A DNA stretch of 64,000 bases, taken from contig PBCE01000019.1 of NCBI GenBank assembly GCA_002716845.1, positions 1-64,000 on the forward strand, written 5' to 3'. Position 1 is the first letter of the stretch. Every line of letters begins with the position of its first letter. This DNA is from Flavobacteriaceae bacterium. Its GTDB lineage: Bacteria > Bacteroidota > Bacteroidia > Flavobacteriales > Flavobacteriaceae. The position numbers were made by a program, and so were the translations under genes. The notes below the pieces were generated by a model, which saw only the letters and a list, made by a program, of their open reading frames with translations, did no database searches and had not been told where the DNA came from. Below, in pieces: positions 48,841 through 58,980 of this stretch.

Positions 48841-49874
48841 CCTTTTTCGTTAAAAAGATTTAGGCGTTCCACCCATTTCGTTTTGGTGTCAAAAAGAAAA
48901 ATCTCAAATAAAATTAATAGGAATCCTGCGAAAAGAAAAGCTTGAAATTGATCTTTATAACTAATAAACTTCTTTGCCTCAAATTCCTTTTTCTCCATGT
49001 TTTTCAAAGTTTCAACCACAAACTCTACAACGACTTGGGTGTCGTTACCATCAATATACTGACCATCGGATACCCTTGCAATATCTTGAAGTATCTCCGC
49101 ATTTCTTCGGGTAATTACTGTTTCCCCTTGTAAATCTTTCTTATAGGAAGACACAACTCCGTTTTGTTTGACGGGTATTGGGCCGCCGTTATCACTTCCA
49201 ACACCAAAAGTAAAAATCTTAATCCCCATGTCAGCAGCCCTTTGCGCAGCAGATTCTCCCTCCTGGGAATGGTCTTCGCCATCAGATATTAAAAAAACAA
49301 CTCTGTTGGTTTGGTCCTCGTCATTGAAATAGGTCGCCGATAAATCCAAGGCAGCGTCCAGTGCGGTTCCTTGGGAGGAGAGCATATTGGTGTTTAACCC
49401 TTTAAGGAACATTTTGGCGGCTCCATAATCAGTAGTAATGGGTAACTGTGGTATCGCTTGCGCCGCATAGGCAACGATACCAATACGGTCACTGGCCAAT
49501 TTATTGATGATGGCCGAAACCAATCGCTTTGACTTTTCCAAACGGTTGGGTGCAACGTCTTCGGCCAACATACTTTTTGATACATCAATGGCAAAAACAA
49601 TGTCCACACCTTCTCTTTTTACAGTCTCCAACTGGGTGCCAATTTTAGGATTAACCAAGCCCAAAATCAACAAAGAGATTCCCAAACTGAGCATTAATAA
49701 CTTTAAAAAAGGCTTAAACTTTGAACGGTAGGGGCTCAATTTATCCATCAGTGTTGAATGCGCAAATCTGTTTTGTGCGCGACGCTTCCAGCCCATCAAT
49801 AAAAAATAGGCAGCCCACAAGATCGGTAAAATCCCTAATCCGTAAATGTAAAAAGGTGCGTCAAATTGGTACAT
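48837..49874 (-). CDS. batB: VWA-domain membrane protein BatB
   Basis: MIDAS motif FAIDVSKSMLAEDVAPNRL. Confidence 0.9.
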   Translation of the reverse strand: MYQFDAPFYIYGLGILPILWAAYFLLMGWKRRAQNRFAHSTLMDKLSPYRSKFKPFLKLLMLSLGISLLILGLVNPKIGTQLETVKREGVDIVFAIDVSKSMLAEDVAPNRLEKSKRLVSAIINKLASDRIGIVAYAAQAIPQLPITTDYGAAKMFLKGLNTNMLSSQGTALDAALDLSATYFNDEDQTNRVVFLISDGEDHSQEGESAAQRAADMGIKIFTFGVGSDNGGPIPVKQNGVVSSYKKDLQGETVITRRNAEILQDIARVSDGQYIDGNDTQVVVEFVVETLKNMEKKEFEAKKFISYKDQFQAFLFAGFLLILFEIFLFDTKTKWVERLNLFNEKG

Positions 49875-49875
49875 A

Positions 49876-50880
49876 TCAGATAAAACTTCTAAATAAAGTA
49901 TTCTTTAAAAACCATTCTATAAGTATCAAAACCAATGCCAGTAAAACCAAAGGCCTAAATTTTTCGTTATAGTTATAGTATTTAAACTCTTCTATCTCTG
50001 TTTTTTCGAGTTTATTTATTTCGCCATAAATCTCCTCTAACTTTTTGTTATCGGTGGCTCTGAAATACAAACCTCCTGTTTTTTCGGCTATTTCTTTTAA
50101 TAAGTCTTCATCAATTTCAACTTTTGTCATTCCATATTGGAACTTTCCATTGGGTAAAAGCCCCACAGGGGCGCGGGCCCTTCCATTACTTCCCAATCCT
50201 ATGGTGTAGGTTTTTATCTGGTACTCTACAGCCAATTCACTCGCTATTTTTGGATCGATAAATCCAGAGTTATTAACACCATCGGTAAGTAAAATGATGA
50301 CTTTACTCTTCGCCCGGCTGTCTTTTAAACGGTTTACTGCAGTTGCCAATCCCATTCCTATCGCAGTCCCATCCTCTATCAACCCTTCAAATCTAATGGC
50401 GGCAAGTGCAGTTTTTACAATAGAGCGGTCGCTGGTAATCGGTGTTTTGGTATAACTTTCTCCCGCATAGATTACCAGTCCTATGCGATCACTGACTCGA
50501 TCATCTACAAAAGATGATGCTACCCTTTTTAGAGCGGTTAAGCGGTTGGGGTTTAAATCTTGGGCCAACATACTTGATGATACATCTATGGCCATCACAA
50601 TATCTATTCCTTTGTTGGTTTTGGTGCGGGTAGAAACGTCCGTGGTTTGTGGGCGAGCAAGCGCCAATATTATCAGTGCCAAGGCAAATATTCTGAATAA
50701 AAAAAGAAAAGGTTGTAATAAGGCTAAAAAACTCGACTTGAGGTGAAATCCATTTAGAGAAGAAATCTTCAATGCTGCTTGGGATCTCTTTCTGGTAAAT
50801 AGGTGCCAGCAGATCACCAATGGCACTGATAACATTAGCCAAAGGTAGTAGGGATTTGAAAAATAGATACCTTCAAACAT
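49876..50880 (-). CDS. batA: VWA-domain membrane protein BatA
   Basis: MIDAS motif MAIDVSSSMLAQDLNPNRL. Confidence 0.9.
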   Translation of the reverse strand: MFEGIYFSNPYYLWLMLSVPLVICWHLFTRKRSQAALKISSLNGFHLKSSFLALLQPFLFLFRIFALALIILALARPQTTDVSTRTKTNKGIDIVMAIDVSSSMLAQDLNPNRLTALKRVASSFVDDRVSDRIGLVIYAGESYTKTPITSDRSIVKTALAAIRFEGLIEDGTAIGMGLATAVNRLKDSRAKSKVIILLTDGVNNSGFIDPKIASELAVEYQIKTYTIGLGSNGRARAPVGLLPNGKFQYGMTKVEIDEDLLKEIAEKTGGLYFRATDNKKLEEIYGEINKLEKTEIEEFKYYNYNEKFRPLVLLALVLILIEWFLKNTLFRSFI

Positions 50881-50883
50881 TCC

Positions 50884-52518
50884 TTATAATTCTTTTATCA
50901 ATTCAAAACTGTCCATGACCCTTTTTTTGATTGATTCACCATAGCGGTCTTCTTTTTCAAAGAGCAAGGTAAGTTTTATCCCCCCCTGATCAAAATCGAA
51001 AACATGGGTCGTATAATTACAACGCACTCGTTTATCTTTACCCTTTTTGGGATAATCGAGTGTCCCAAATATTTTTAACGCTGGTAAACCGGAAAGCGTG
51101 GTGATCTCCTCCTCTTTTATCAGGATATTAACAGCGCCTCTCGATTGAAAATCGTTAATGATGCCATTTACCAGTTCTTGAATTTTTTGTTTTTGCAGCG
51201 CTTCCATCTCCTCCTCAGAGGGGGATGGGTCGCTTTGTTCTTTAGGTGCCTTTTTGGTGAATACCAAATCGATGTAGAAAGGAGCATCGTAATCCCCAGA
51301 AGAAAATCGCAATGGGCTTGCTTTTTCTGAATTAATCCTTTTCAACACCTCGGGGGTAGAAAGCTTTACGGGCGGAGTTCCATATTGACTGCTAATCCAT
51401 ATTTTGTTTTTCAACTTTATTGTGGGGTATCCTACTAAGCTGTCTCTTACAGGGTAGAAACCGTAGGTCCACACGGCAATACTAAATCCTAATATCAATA
51501 AAATTCCAAGCGATGCAAAAGTCCACTGCAACTGTTTCTTTCTTCTTCTTTTGGCCAACAGCAAGTGGTACTCCTCGCGTTCCTTTATTTCATCTGGAGT
51601 GGGTTCAGGAAGGGCTTCTTTTGTCTCAATGACAACCTCCTCTACAAGACCTCTGTCTTTGTTGGTCGTCCCAAAAACAGGTAAGGAACGGGCAAATTTA
51701 ACCAAGTCCGCAGTTTGTAAAACTGTTTTAAGATTTTTTATGGTTTCTCTTTCCAGCTCTAATGTCCCGGACTGTTTTAGAGCTTCTAATTTTAACATCA
51801 ATTCATCGGTAGTGCTCTCCAAAGCAGAGATTTTTACCTCCTCTTCTAAGTATCTTCTAACGACATCTGTTAAGCGAGAATAATAATCTTTAAACTCCTG
51901 TTGTTCGGCAGGGGAAACTCTTTCTAAGGCTTTTAATTCTTCTATGGCGCGTTCGAAAGGGGGACGCTTTTTTTTGCGTTCCTCTCTTTTTTTTCTTGCA
52001 AAGAAAAAGGCGTAGATCAACCCTATCAGTAACAACACTATCAAAAAGCCATAGACGATATTTCGGGTGATGACATCGTAGTTTTGTTCTACTTCAACTA
52101 GGGGTTTGATGTCAAATAGTTTTTGTTTTAGTGTGTCAACTGGTATCGTAGCTACTTGGATCAACAACGAATCTGATATTTTTGTAAAACCATTGATCAT
52201 CACCTTTTGTGGCGGCAACCAGTAGACTCCAGAATCGAATTGTATGAGTGCATATTTTTTGGTGAATAAATAGTGACTTTTTGCCCTAAGAGTATCGATG
52301 GCACTCTCCTCCAATACTTCAAAAGGCGCAAAAAAAGGAGGGTCGGAAAAAGTTACTAATGCAGAAGAATCTGCTTTGACCTGGAGCAGGTATTCTATTT
52401 TTTCACCAATGCGCATTTTGGTTGTATCTACTGCAATCGATACATCATAATCCATTTGTGCTTGGACCCACGAGCAGGTTAAAATACTCCCCCATAAAAG
52501 CAAAATTATTTTGGTCAT
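50884..52518 (-). CDS. Bat-operon membrane protein of unknown function (two TMs)
   Basis: 544 aa; signal peptide, beta-domain, TM, helical cytosolic part, second TM, C-terminal domain. Confidence 0.75.
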   Translation of the reverse strand: MTKIILLLWGSILTCSWVQAQMDYDVSIAVDTTKMRIGEKIEYLLQVKADSSALVTFSDPPFFAPFEVLEESAIDTLRAKSHYLFTKKYALIQFDSGVYWLPPQKVMINGFTKISDSLLIQVATIPVDTLKQKLFDIKPLVEVEQNYDVITRNIVYGFLIVLLLIGLIYAFFFARKKREERKKKRPPFERAIEELKALERVSPAEQQEFKDYYSRLTDVVRRYLEEEVKISALESTTDELMLKLEALKQSGTLELERETIKNLKTVLQTADLVKFARSLPVFGTTNKDRGLVEEVVIETKEALPEPTPDEIKEREEYHLLLAKRRRKKQLQWTFASLGILLILGFSIAVWTYGFYPVRDSLVGYPTIKLKNKIWISSQYGTPPVKLSTPEVLKRINSEKASPLRFSSGDYDAPFYIDLVFTKKAPKEQSDPSPSEEEMEALQKQKIQELVNGIINDFQSRGAVNILIKEEEITTLSGLPALKIFGTLDYPKKGKDKRVRCNYTTHVFDFDQGGIKLTLLFEKEDRYGESIKKRVMDSFELIKEL

Positions 52519-53385
52519 TTAGCCCCTGGATTTAAAATAATTCAACAATTTTTTCACATAACTTTCGTTCAACCGGCTGTGTATTGTTCCCGCACCGTTT
52601 TTATGAAAAAGAGCTTCAAACTCTACCACCATCGATTGGTAATGTTTTGCATAAGCTTTTCTGACACTACTAGATTGAGTATTGACCCAAGCGGTTTGTC
52701 CTGTCTCGTTATCGATCATGGGGACCAATCCTATATTGGGGATATTTTCCTCGTGACGGTCATAGATACGAATTCCCGTTAAATCGTGTTTTTTGGCAAC
52801 TATTCTCAAGGTTTTCTCATAGCCGCCATCCATAAAATCTGACATCATAAACACGATGGCTTTCTTTTTCATAACGCCCGATAAAAACTCCAATGCATTA
52901 CTTATACTCGTTTTTTGGCTTTGAGGCTGATACTCTAAAAGCTCCCTGATGATCCTCAAAATATGGGAACGGCCTTTTTTTGGTGGAATGAATAATTCGA
53001 CTTGGTCCGAAAAAAGTATCAGACCCACTTTGTCATTGTTTTGCATGGCAGAAAAGGAGAGAGTAGCTGCAATTTCGGTTAGCTCCTCCCGCTTAAATTG
53101 CCCTTGTGTTCCAAACAACTCAGACCCACTGACATCGATCATCAACATCAAAGTCAACTCCCTTTCTTCCTCAAAAACTTTTACATAGGGTTCATTGTAG
53201 CGCGCAGTTACATTCCAGTCAATACTCCTGACGTCGTCACCATATTGATATTGTCTGACCTCACTGAAAGTCATTCCCCTGCCTTTAAAAGTACTGTGAT
53301 ATTCTCCTCCGAAAATATTGTCACTCAAACGACGGGTCTTGATTTCAATCTTACGAACTTTTTTTAAGAGCTCCTTAGTATCCAT
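52519..53385 (-). CDS. DUF58 domain protein
   Basis: VRQYQYGDDVRSIDWNVTAR signature. Confidence 0.93.
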   Translation of the reverse strand: MDTKELLKKVRKIEIKTRRLSDNIFGGEYHSTFKGRGMTFSEVRQYQYGDDVRSIDWNVTARYNEPYVKVFEEERELTLMLMIDVSGSELFGTQGQFKREELTEIAATLSFSAMQNNDKVGLILFSDQVELFIPPKKGRSHILRIIRELLEYQPQSQKTSISNALEFLSGVMKKKAIVFMMSDFMDGGYEKTLRIVAKKHDLTGIRIYDRHEENIPNIGLVPMIDNETGQTAWVNTQSSSVRKAYAKHYQSMVVEFEALFHKNGAGTIHSRLNESYVKKLLNYFKSRG

Positions 53386-53420
53386 AAATGTGAAAATTTG
53401 AAGTAAAAAAGGAAAACTTC

Positions 53421-54428
53421 CTAAGGGACTTCCACCTCGTTTATGATTTGACTGATCAAATCTTCAGTAGTAACATTTTCGGCTTCTGCTTCATAAGTCA
53501 GCCCTATTCTGTGTCGGAGTATATCGTATATCACCGCGCGAACATCCTCAGGAATGACATACCCTCGGTGTTTTAAAAAAGCGTGGCATTTAGAGGCTGT
53601 CGCCAAATTAATACTTCCGCGAGGAGAAGCTCCAAAATTTATCAATGGCTTAATAGAGGAAAGGTTGTAACGATCGGGATAACGTGTTGCAAATACTAAG
53701 TCGAGAATGTATTTTTCAATTTTTTCATCCATGTATATTTCCCTCACCGTTTCTTGAGCCGTTTGAATCTGCTTAGTGGTAACTATAGGTTTTATTTTTT
53801 CATGGGTATTTTTTAGGTTAGATCGAACGATGATTTGCTCCTCTTCCAATTTGGGATAATCGATCACTGTTTTTAGCATAAAACGGTCTACCTGGGCTTC
53901 GGGTAAAGGGTAGGTACCCTCTTGTTCCACGGGATTTTGTGTGGCCATCACCAAAAAAGGAGCAGGCAGCTTAAAGGTAGTGTCTCCAATTGTCACTTGC
54001 TTTTCCTGCATGGCTTCTAATAAAGCTGATTGTACTTTGGCAGGTGCTCTGTTTATTTCATCAGCCAACACGAAATTGGCAAAAACAGGTCCTTTTTTAA
54101 TGGTAAAATCATTCTCCTTGACGTTGTAAATCATTGTCCCGATTACGTCGGCAGGCAGTAAATCGGGGGTAAACTGAACCCTGCTGAACTGGCCTTTTAC
54201 AGCCTGACTAAGCGTATTGATCGCCAAGGTTTTCGCCAATCCGGGAACCCCTTCCAGCAGCACGTGGCCCCGGCCGAGAAGTCCGATGAGCAAACGCTCA
54301 ACCATGTCTTTTTGACCTACGATGACTTTGTTGATCTCTAAGGTCAATAAATCTATAAAAGCACTTTCTTTCTCAATTTTTTTATTGATTGCTTTAATGT
54401 CAACTATCTTGTTCATTGTTTCTTCCAT
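53421..54428 (-). CDS. moxR: MoxR-family AAA+ ATPase
   Basis: LEGVPGLAKTLAI Walker A-type, ADEINRAPAKVQSALLEAMQE, ATQNPVEQEGTYPLPEAQ. Confidence 0.95.
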   Translation of the reverse strand: MEETMNKIVDIKAINKKIEKESAFIDLLTLEINKVIVGQKDMVERLLIGLLGRGHVLLEGVPGLAKTLAINTLSQAVKGQFSRVQFTPDLLPADVIGTMIYNVKENDFTIKKGPVFANFVLADEINRAPAKVQSALLEAMQEKQVTIGDTTFKLPAPFLVMATQNPVEQEGTYPLPEAQVDRFMLKTVIDYPKLEEEQIIVRSNLKNTHEKIKPIVTTKQIQTAQETVREIYMDEKIEKYILDLVFATRYPDRYNLSSIKPLINFGASPRGSINLATASKCHAFLKHRGYVIPEDVRAVIYDILRHRIGLTYEAEAENVTTEDLISQIINEVEVP

Positions 54429-54735
54429 AATAAAGTATCAATTAAATCAACTTTTTGTGGGTCCAAAATTGAAAAATATTTCTTTTAAGGGTTGTTAATA
54501 ATTGGTTAAAAGTAGAGGCTTTTAGGTTTAATTTAACGCCATTAAAGTTTCTACTTTAGTTATTCAAATTTAATTATAATTTATAAAAATTACAAAGGGC
54601 TTTACAGCAATATACTGCTTTAAAAAGGACTTGATTGATTGTAAAAGTCATTAATCTATTTATAATTTATCAGTTAAACGTTTCAGAGCATAAATATAAT
54701 GTTGCACACTCACAAGCTTAAATAAACGAAATCAA

Positions 54736-55491
54736 ATGAGAGAAAAAGTCGTAATGATCACCGGAGCAAGTAGCGGAATTGGATGGGCTACAGCACAACA
54801 GATAGCCGAACAAGGTGCTCAGCTTGTCATCTGTGGCAGAAGAGAAGACCGGTTAAAAGAGCTGCAATCAAAATTGGATACCCCCTCCCATATTTTAGTA
54901 TTTGATGTTAGCGATAAACAGGCCGTATTTGAAAAAGTAAATTCCCTCCCTGACGCCTTTTCCTCCATTGATGTATTGATAAATAATGCTGGGAACGCCC
55001 ATGGACTCAGCCCTGTTCACGAAGCAGATATTGAGGATTGGGATGCCATGATTGACAGTAATGTAAAAGGGTTGATGTATGTTACCAAAGCCGTGCTGCC
55101 TTCCATGGTCCAGAAAAAACAAGGGCATATCCTCAACATAGGATCAATTGCGGCAAAAGAAGTGTATCCCAACGGGAGCGTGTATTGTAGCAGTAAATAC
55201 GCAGTTGACGCTTTTACCAAGGGGTTGCGTATCGATTTAAATCCGTTGGGCATAAAAGTCAGTGCCATCCATCCCGGAATGGTGAATACGGAATTTTCAC
55301 AAGTTCGTTTTAAAGTAGATAAAAACCTAGCCGATGGTGTTTACAATGGGCTACAACCCTTGGTTGCTGAGGATGTTGCCCATGTGATCTGTTATATGAT
55401 TCAGGCCCCTTTGCACGTAAACTTAGCGGATGTGCTGCTCCTTCCCAATGCCCAAGCCAGCACCTATGTGGCACATAGAAAACCATCTTGA
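54736..55491 (+). CDS. SDR family oxidoreductase (YdfG-like)
   Basis: ITGASSGIGWATA, NNAGNAHG, YCSSKYAVDAFTKGLR. Confidence 0.9.
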   Translation: MREKVVMITGASSGIGWATAQQIAEQGAQLVICGRREDRLKELQSKLDTPSHILVFDVSDKQAVFEKVNSLPDAFSSIDVLINNAGNAHGLSPVHEADIEDWDAMIDSNVKGLMYVTKAVLPSMVQKKQGHILNIGSIAAKEVYPNGSVYCSSKYAVDAFTKGLRIDLNPLGIKVSAIHPGMVNTEFSQVRFKVDKNLADGVYNGLQPLVAEDVAHVICYMIQAPLHVNLADVLLLPNAQASTYVAHRKPS

Positions 55492-55545
55492 TTACTTTAA
55501 ACGCCAACTTTAACATTTAACCCGAATGTCCAACTGAGGTTTATT

Positions 55546-55553
55546 TAATTTTG
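55546..55553 (+). promoter_or_regulatory. Candidate -7 box TAATTTTG
   Basis: TAnnTTTG match upstream of the small ORF at 55576; overlaps inverted repeat TTTTGGTA-G-TACCAAAA (55549-55565). Confidence 0.35.
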
Positions 55554-55575
55554 GTAGTACCAAAACTAAAACCAA

Positions 55576-55701
55576 ATGAAACCTACTGTAATCCCTCCTG
55601 GTTTCGCTCTGGTTGTTATTAGATTGATCAGTTGTGAGAAAAATAACCCTTGTAAAATTAATCTTGCTGGCCATGGAAATTCTATCCCCGCAACTAATTA
55701 A
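55576..55701 (+). CDS. Small ORF, 41 aa, truncated/decayed lipoprotein-like
   Basis: MKPTVIPPGFALVVIRLISCEKNNPCKINLAGHGNSIPATN: lipobox-like LISC after a hydrophobic stretch; promoter-like box upstream. Confidence 0.3.
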   Translation: MKPTVIPPGFALVVIRLISCEKNNPCKINLAGHGNSIPATN

Positions 55702-55707
55702 GTGGAG

Positions 55708-56913
55708 TTATTCCAACCCTTCGGGATATAAAAAGTTATTGTAAGGAAAACGCGTAATATGGATTTTTCTAGTTTCTGAATACACACGCTCCCTAAAAAA
55801 TTGGAGGTTTTCTTTGTTCAAAGCCGAAATAAAAAGGGCCCGGTTATTGACCGGATGCATCCAAGTATTTTCCCACTCTTTCAAACTGTAGTGCTTTGTA
55901 GATCTTTCCTCAATCAGGTCGGTCTCATCCCAGGGCGCTGGACGATAGGCATCAATTTTGTTAAAAACCATAAGGGTGGGTTTATCTAAGCTCTTAATTT
56001 CACTCAGAATTTGATTTACAGAGACTATGTGCTCTTCAAAATTGGGGTGGGAAATGTCCACTACGTGCAGCAGTAAGTCGGCTTCTTTTACCTCGTCTAA
56101 GGTGCTTTTGAAAGACTCTACCAGCTGGGTGGGTAGTTTTCTGATAAACCCTACGGTGTCACTGAGCAGAAAAGGTAAATTTCCAATTACTACTTTTCTG
56201 ACGGTGGTATCCAGTGTCGCAAATAGTTTGTTTTCAGCAAACACCTCACTCTTAGCGATGACATTCATTAGGGTAGATTTTCCCACATTGGTATAGCCCA
56301 CCAATGCCACCCTAACCAATTCCCCTCGATTGCCCCTTTGGGTTGCCATCTGTTTATCGATGGTGATCAGTTTCTTCTTTAACAATGCTATTTTATCTCG
56401 AACAATTCGCCTGTCAGTTTCTATTTCGGTTTCCCCAGGGCCCCGCATTCCAATCCCTCCTCGCTGACGCTCAAGGTGGGTCCACAAACCCTTCAACCGA
56501 GGGAGTAAATACTCATATTGCGCCAGCTCAACTTGTGTCCTGGCATAACTGGTTTGGGCGCGTTGGGCAAATATGTCCAATATAAGGCCCGTACGATCTA
56601 AAATCTTACAACGCAGTTTTTTTTCAATATTTACTTGTTGGGTAGGGGTTAGTTCGTCATCAAAGACTACAGTGCTCACCTCTTGGTCACTGATGTATTG
56701 ATCTACCTCTTCCATTTTTCCAGAACCAATAAAGGTCTTAGTGTTGGGAATTTGCATTTTCTGAACAAATCTTTGGCCTACTATGCCTCCTGCTGTATGG
56801 ACCAAAAATGCCAACTCATCTAAATATTCCTTGGCTTGATTTGGGTCTTGTTGGCTGTTAACAATCCCAATTATAACAGTCTTTTCTAGGGTTAGAGATT
56901 TGGATTCAATCAT
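55708..56913 (-). CDS. hflX: GTPase HflX
   Basis: GGIGMRGPGETEIETDRR, VGYTNVGKSTLMN, DTVGFIRKLPTQLVESFKSTL. Confidence 0.96.
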   Translation of the reverse strand: MIESKSLTLEKTVIIGIVNSQQDPNQAKEYLDELAFLVHTAGGIVGQRFVQKMQIPNTKTFIGSGKMEEVDQYISDQEVSTVVFDDELTPTQQVNIEKKLRCKILDRTGLILDIFAQRAQTSYARTQVELAQYEYLLPRLKGLWTHLERQRGGIGMRGPGETEIETDRRIVRDKIALLKKKLITIDKQMATQRGNRGELVRVALVGYTNVGKSTLMNVIAKSEVFAENKLFATLDTTVRKVVIGNLPFLLSDTVGFIRKLPTQLVESFKSTLDEVKEADLLLHVVDISHPNFEEHIVSVNQILSEIKSLDKPTLMVFNKIDAYRPAPWDETDLIEERSTKHYSLKEWENTWMHPVNNRALFISALNKENLQFFRERVYSETRKIHITRFPYNNFLYPEGLE

Positions 56914-57721
56914 TGAAATTCCTTTTCCAATTTTTTAATTCTAGAGATCTCCCGTCATATACTGCATAGGTAAAATGAGTGATCCAATCTCCCAGATTAA
57001 TATACTGTGCACTTTCATTCAGTTTAATGTCCAGCGGAAGATGGCGGTGACCAAAAATAAAATAATCAAAATGCTCTTGCTTCAATTTTCTTTTGCAATA
57101 GGCAACCAACCACTCCTTTTCCTCGCTCATAAATTTTACGTTTTTAGCTCCAGAAATATATTTATTTTTTTGGGACATATACTGCCCCAATAACACACCC
57201 CAATCGGGATGAAGCCATCGAAAAAGCCATTTGGAAAGCGCATTGGTAAATATTTTTTTTATGAATTTATAACCTTTGTCCTCAGGACCTAAACCGTCAC
57301 CATGACCTACAAAAAAACGCGTATTACCTACTGACAAATCAATAGGGTGGTGGTGGACTTCTACACCGAGCTCTTTCTGAAAATAATCCCGCATCCAAAG
57401 ATCGTGATTGCCGACAAAAAAAATAATGGGAATTCCCGCATCAGAAATTTCCGCCAATTTCCCCAATACACGTACAAAGCCTTTGGGTACTACAGTCTTG
57501 TATTCAAACCAAAAATCAAACAAATCTCCCAATAGGTATATCGCGGCTGCATCCTTTCTTATTTCTTCCAGCCAAGAATTAAAATATTTCTCACGTACCA
57601 GACTTTCCGCTGGGTTTGGTAAACCCAGGTGGTTATCCGATGCAAAATATATTTTTTTGTTTTTTGGAAGTTCCATAAAGTAGGGAGTTATACTATCCAA
57701 TCGCCTGATCCAAATCTTCAA
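56906..57721 (-). CDS. UDP-2,3-diacylglucosamine diphosphatase-like metallophosphoesterase (likely start 57676)
   Basis: ASDNHLG, LLGDLFDFW, FVGNHDLWM, GHGDG and GHRHLP metallophosphoesterase motifs. Confidence 0.88.
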   Translation of the reverse strand: MKIWIRRLDSITPYFMELPKNKKIYFASDNHLGLPNPAESLVREKYFNSWLEEIRKDAAAIYLLGDLFDFWFEYKTVVPKGFVRVLGKLAEISDAGIPIIFFVGNHDLWMRDYFQKELGVEVHHHPIDLSVGNTRFFVGHGDGLGPEDKGYKFIKKIFTNALSKWLFRWLHPDWGVLLGQYMSQKNKYISGAKNVKFMSEEKEWLVAYCKRKLKQEHFDYFIFGHRHLPLDIKLNESAQYINLGDWITHFTYAVYDGRSLELKNWKRNFND

Positions 57722-58907
57722 TCAGATCTTGAACGTCCTCTATTCCAACACTGAGACGAATTAAACTGTCAACTACCCCACTTTTTTCCCGTATTTCTTT
57801 TGGAATGGAAGCGTGGGTCATTGAGGCAGGGTGACCTGCCAAGCTCTCAACACCTCCAAGGGATTCGGCCAAAGTAAATATTTTTAAATGTTCAACAATT
57901 TTAATCGCCGATTTTAAGTCTCCTCCTTTGGGAATAAAAGAAAGCATTCCGCCAAAAGCTTTCATTTGTGCCTTGGCGATATCGTGATAGGGGTGATCGG
58001 TAAAACCAGGCCAGTAGACCTTTTCTATTTTTAAATGTTGTTGCAAAAATGCCGCAACCTCAGCTCCATTTTCGCTATGCCTTTCCATCCTTAAATGGAG
58101 TGTTTTTATCCCTCTTAGGGTGAGGAAACAATCCATGGGGCCAGGAACGGCTCCAGTGGAATTTTGAATAAATGCCAATTGTTCCTCAAGGGCGTCATCA
58201 TTGACCACCAATAGCCCCATAACCGTGTCGCTGTGACCTGCAAGGTACTTTGTCGCCGAATGCATTACAATATCTGCTCCAAAATCAAGGGGTTGCTGCA
58301 GGTAGGGCGAGGAAAAAGTATTGTCAACCGCAACCAAGGTATTGTTGGCCTTTCCCAGAGCTGCAATAGCACGAATATCTACAACATTCATCATCGGATT
58401 GGTGGGGGTTTCTATCCAAATAAGTCGTGTTTTATCGTTGAGGTATTGGGCCACAATTTCGGGCTTGTCCATATTCACAAATTGAATTTTCAAGCCATAT
58501 TTTTCAAATATTTTAGTGAACAGTCGGTACGAGCCCCCATAGAGATCGTTGGTGGAAATAATTTCATCTCCTGGATTAAAAAGTTTTAAAACGGTGTCCA
58601 TGGCCGCCATTCCTGATGCGAAAGCCAAACCGTACTTGCCATTTTCGATACTGGCAATGGACCGTTCCAAAGCTGATCGGGTGGGGTTGTGCGTGCGGCT
58701 GTACTCATAACCCTGATGTCCGCCTGGTGTAGATTGTGCATACGTAGAGGTTTGATAAATCGGATGCATTACTGCCCCATAAGCTTTGTCGGGTGATTGA
58801 CCCCCATGGATCGTAGCACTGTTAAAACGAAGTTTTTTCTCCATTAAATTATTTTTAAACACTACAAAGGTATTGGATTTTAAAGAAAGTTGATTTTGAA
58901 CTACCAT
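57693..58907 (-). CDS. Cystathionine gamma-synthase/lyase-family PLP enzyme (likely start 58844)
   Basis: ATKYLAGHSDTVMG PLP lysine motif; EYSRTHNPTRSALE; GGVESLAGHPASMTHA. Confidence 0.92.
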   Translation of the reverse strand: MVVQNQLSLKSNTFVVFKNNLMEKKLRFNSATIHGGQSPDKAYGAVMHPIYQTSTYAQSTPGGHQGYEYSRTHNPTRSALERSIASIENGKYGLAFASGMAAMDTVLKLFNPGDEIISTNDLYGGSYRLFTKIFEKYGLKIQFVNMDKPEIVAQYLNDKTRLIWIETPTNPMMNVVDIRAIAALGKANNTLVAVDNTFSSPYLQQPLDFGADIVMHSATKYLAGHSDTVMGLLVVNDDALEEQLAFIQNSTGAVPGPMDCFLTLRGIKTLHLRMERHSENGAEVAAFLQQHLKIEKVYWPGFTDHPYHDIAKAQMKAFGGMLSFIPKGGDLKSAIKIVEHLKIFTLAESLGGVESLAGHPASMTHASIPKEIREKSGVVDSLIRLSVGIEDVQDLIEDLDQAIG

Positions 58908-58980
58908 ATATTGATAAAACCAGACTAAAAGGCTTTTTTAATTTCACCTAAAAAGCATTTCTTTGCACTATATTTTTTAA

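Noticed and set aside
50501-50842. 113-aa ORF on - strand
   Set aside because: Alternative frame inside batA; the batA frame has clear VWA motifs.
58233-58589. 118-aa + strand ORF
   Set aside because: Antisense to the PLP-enzyme gene with conserved active-site motifs on the other strand.
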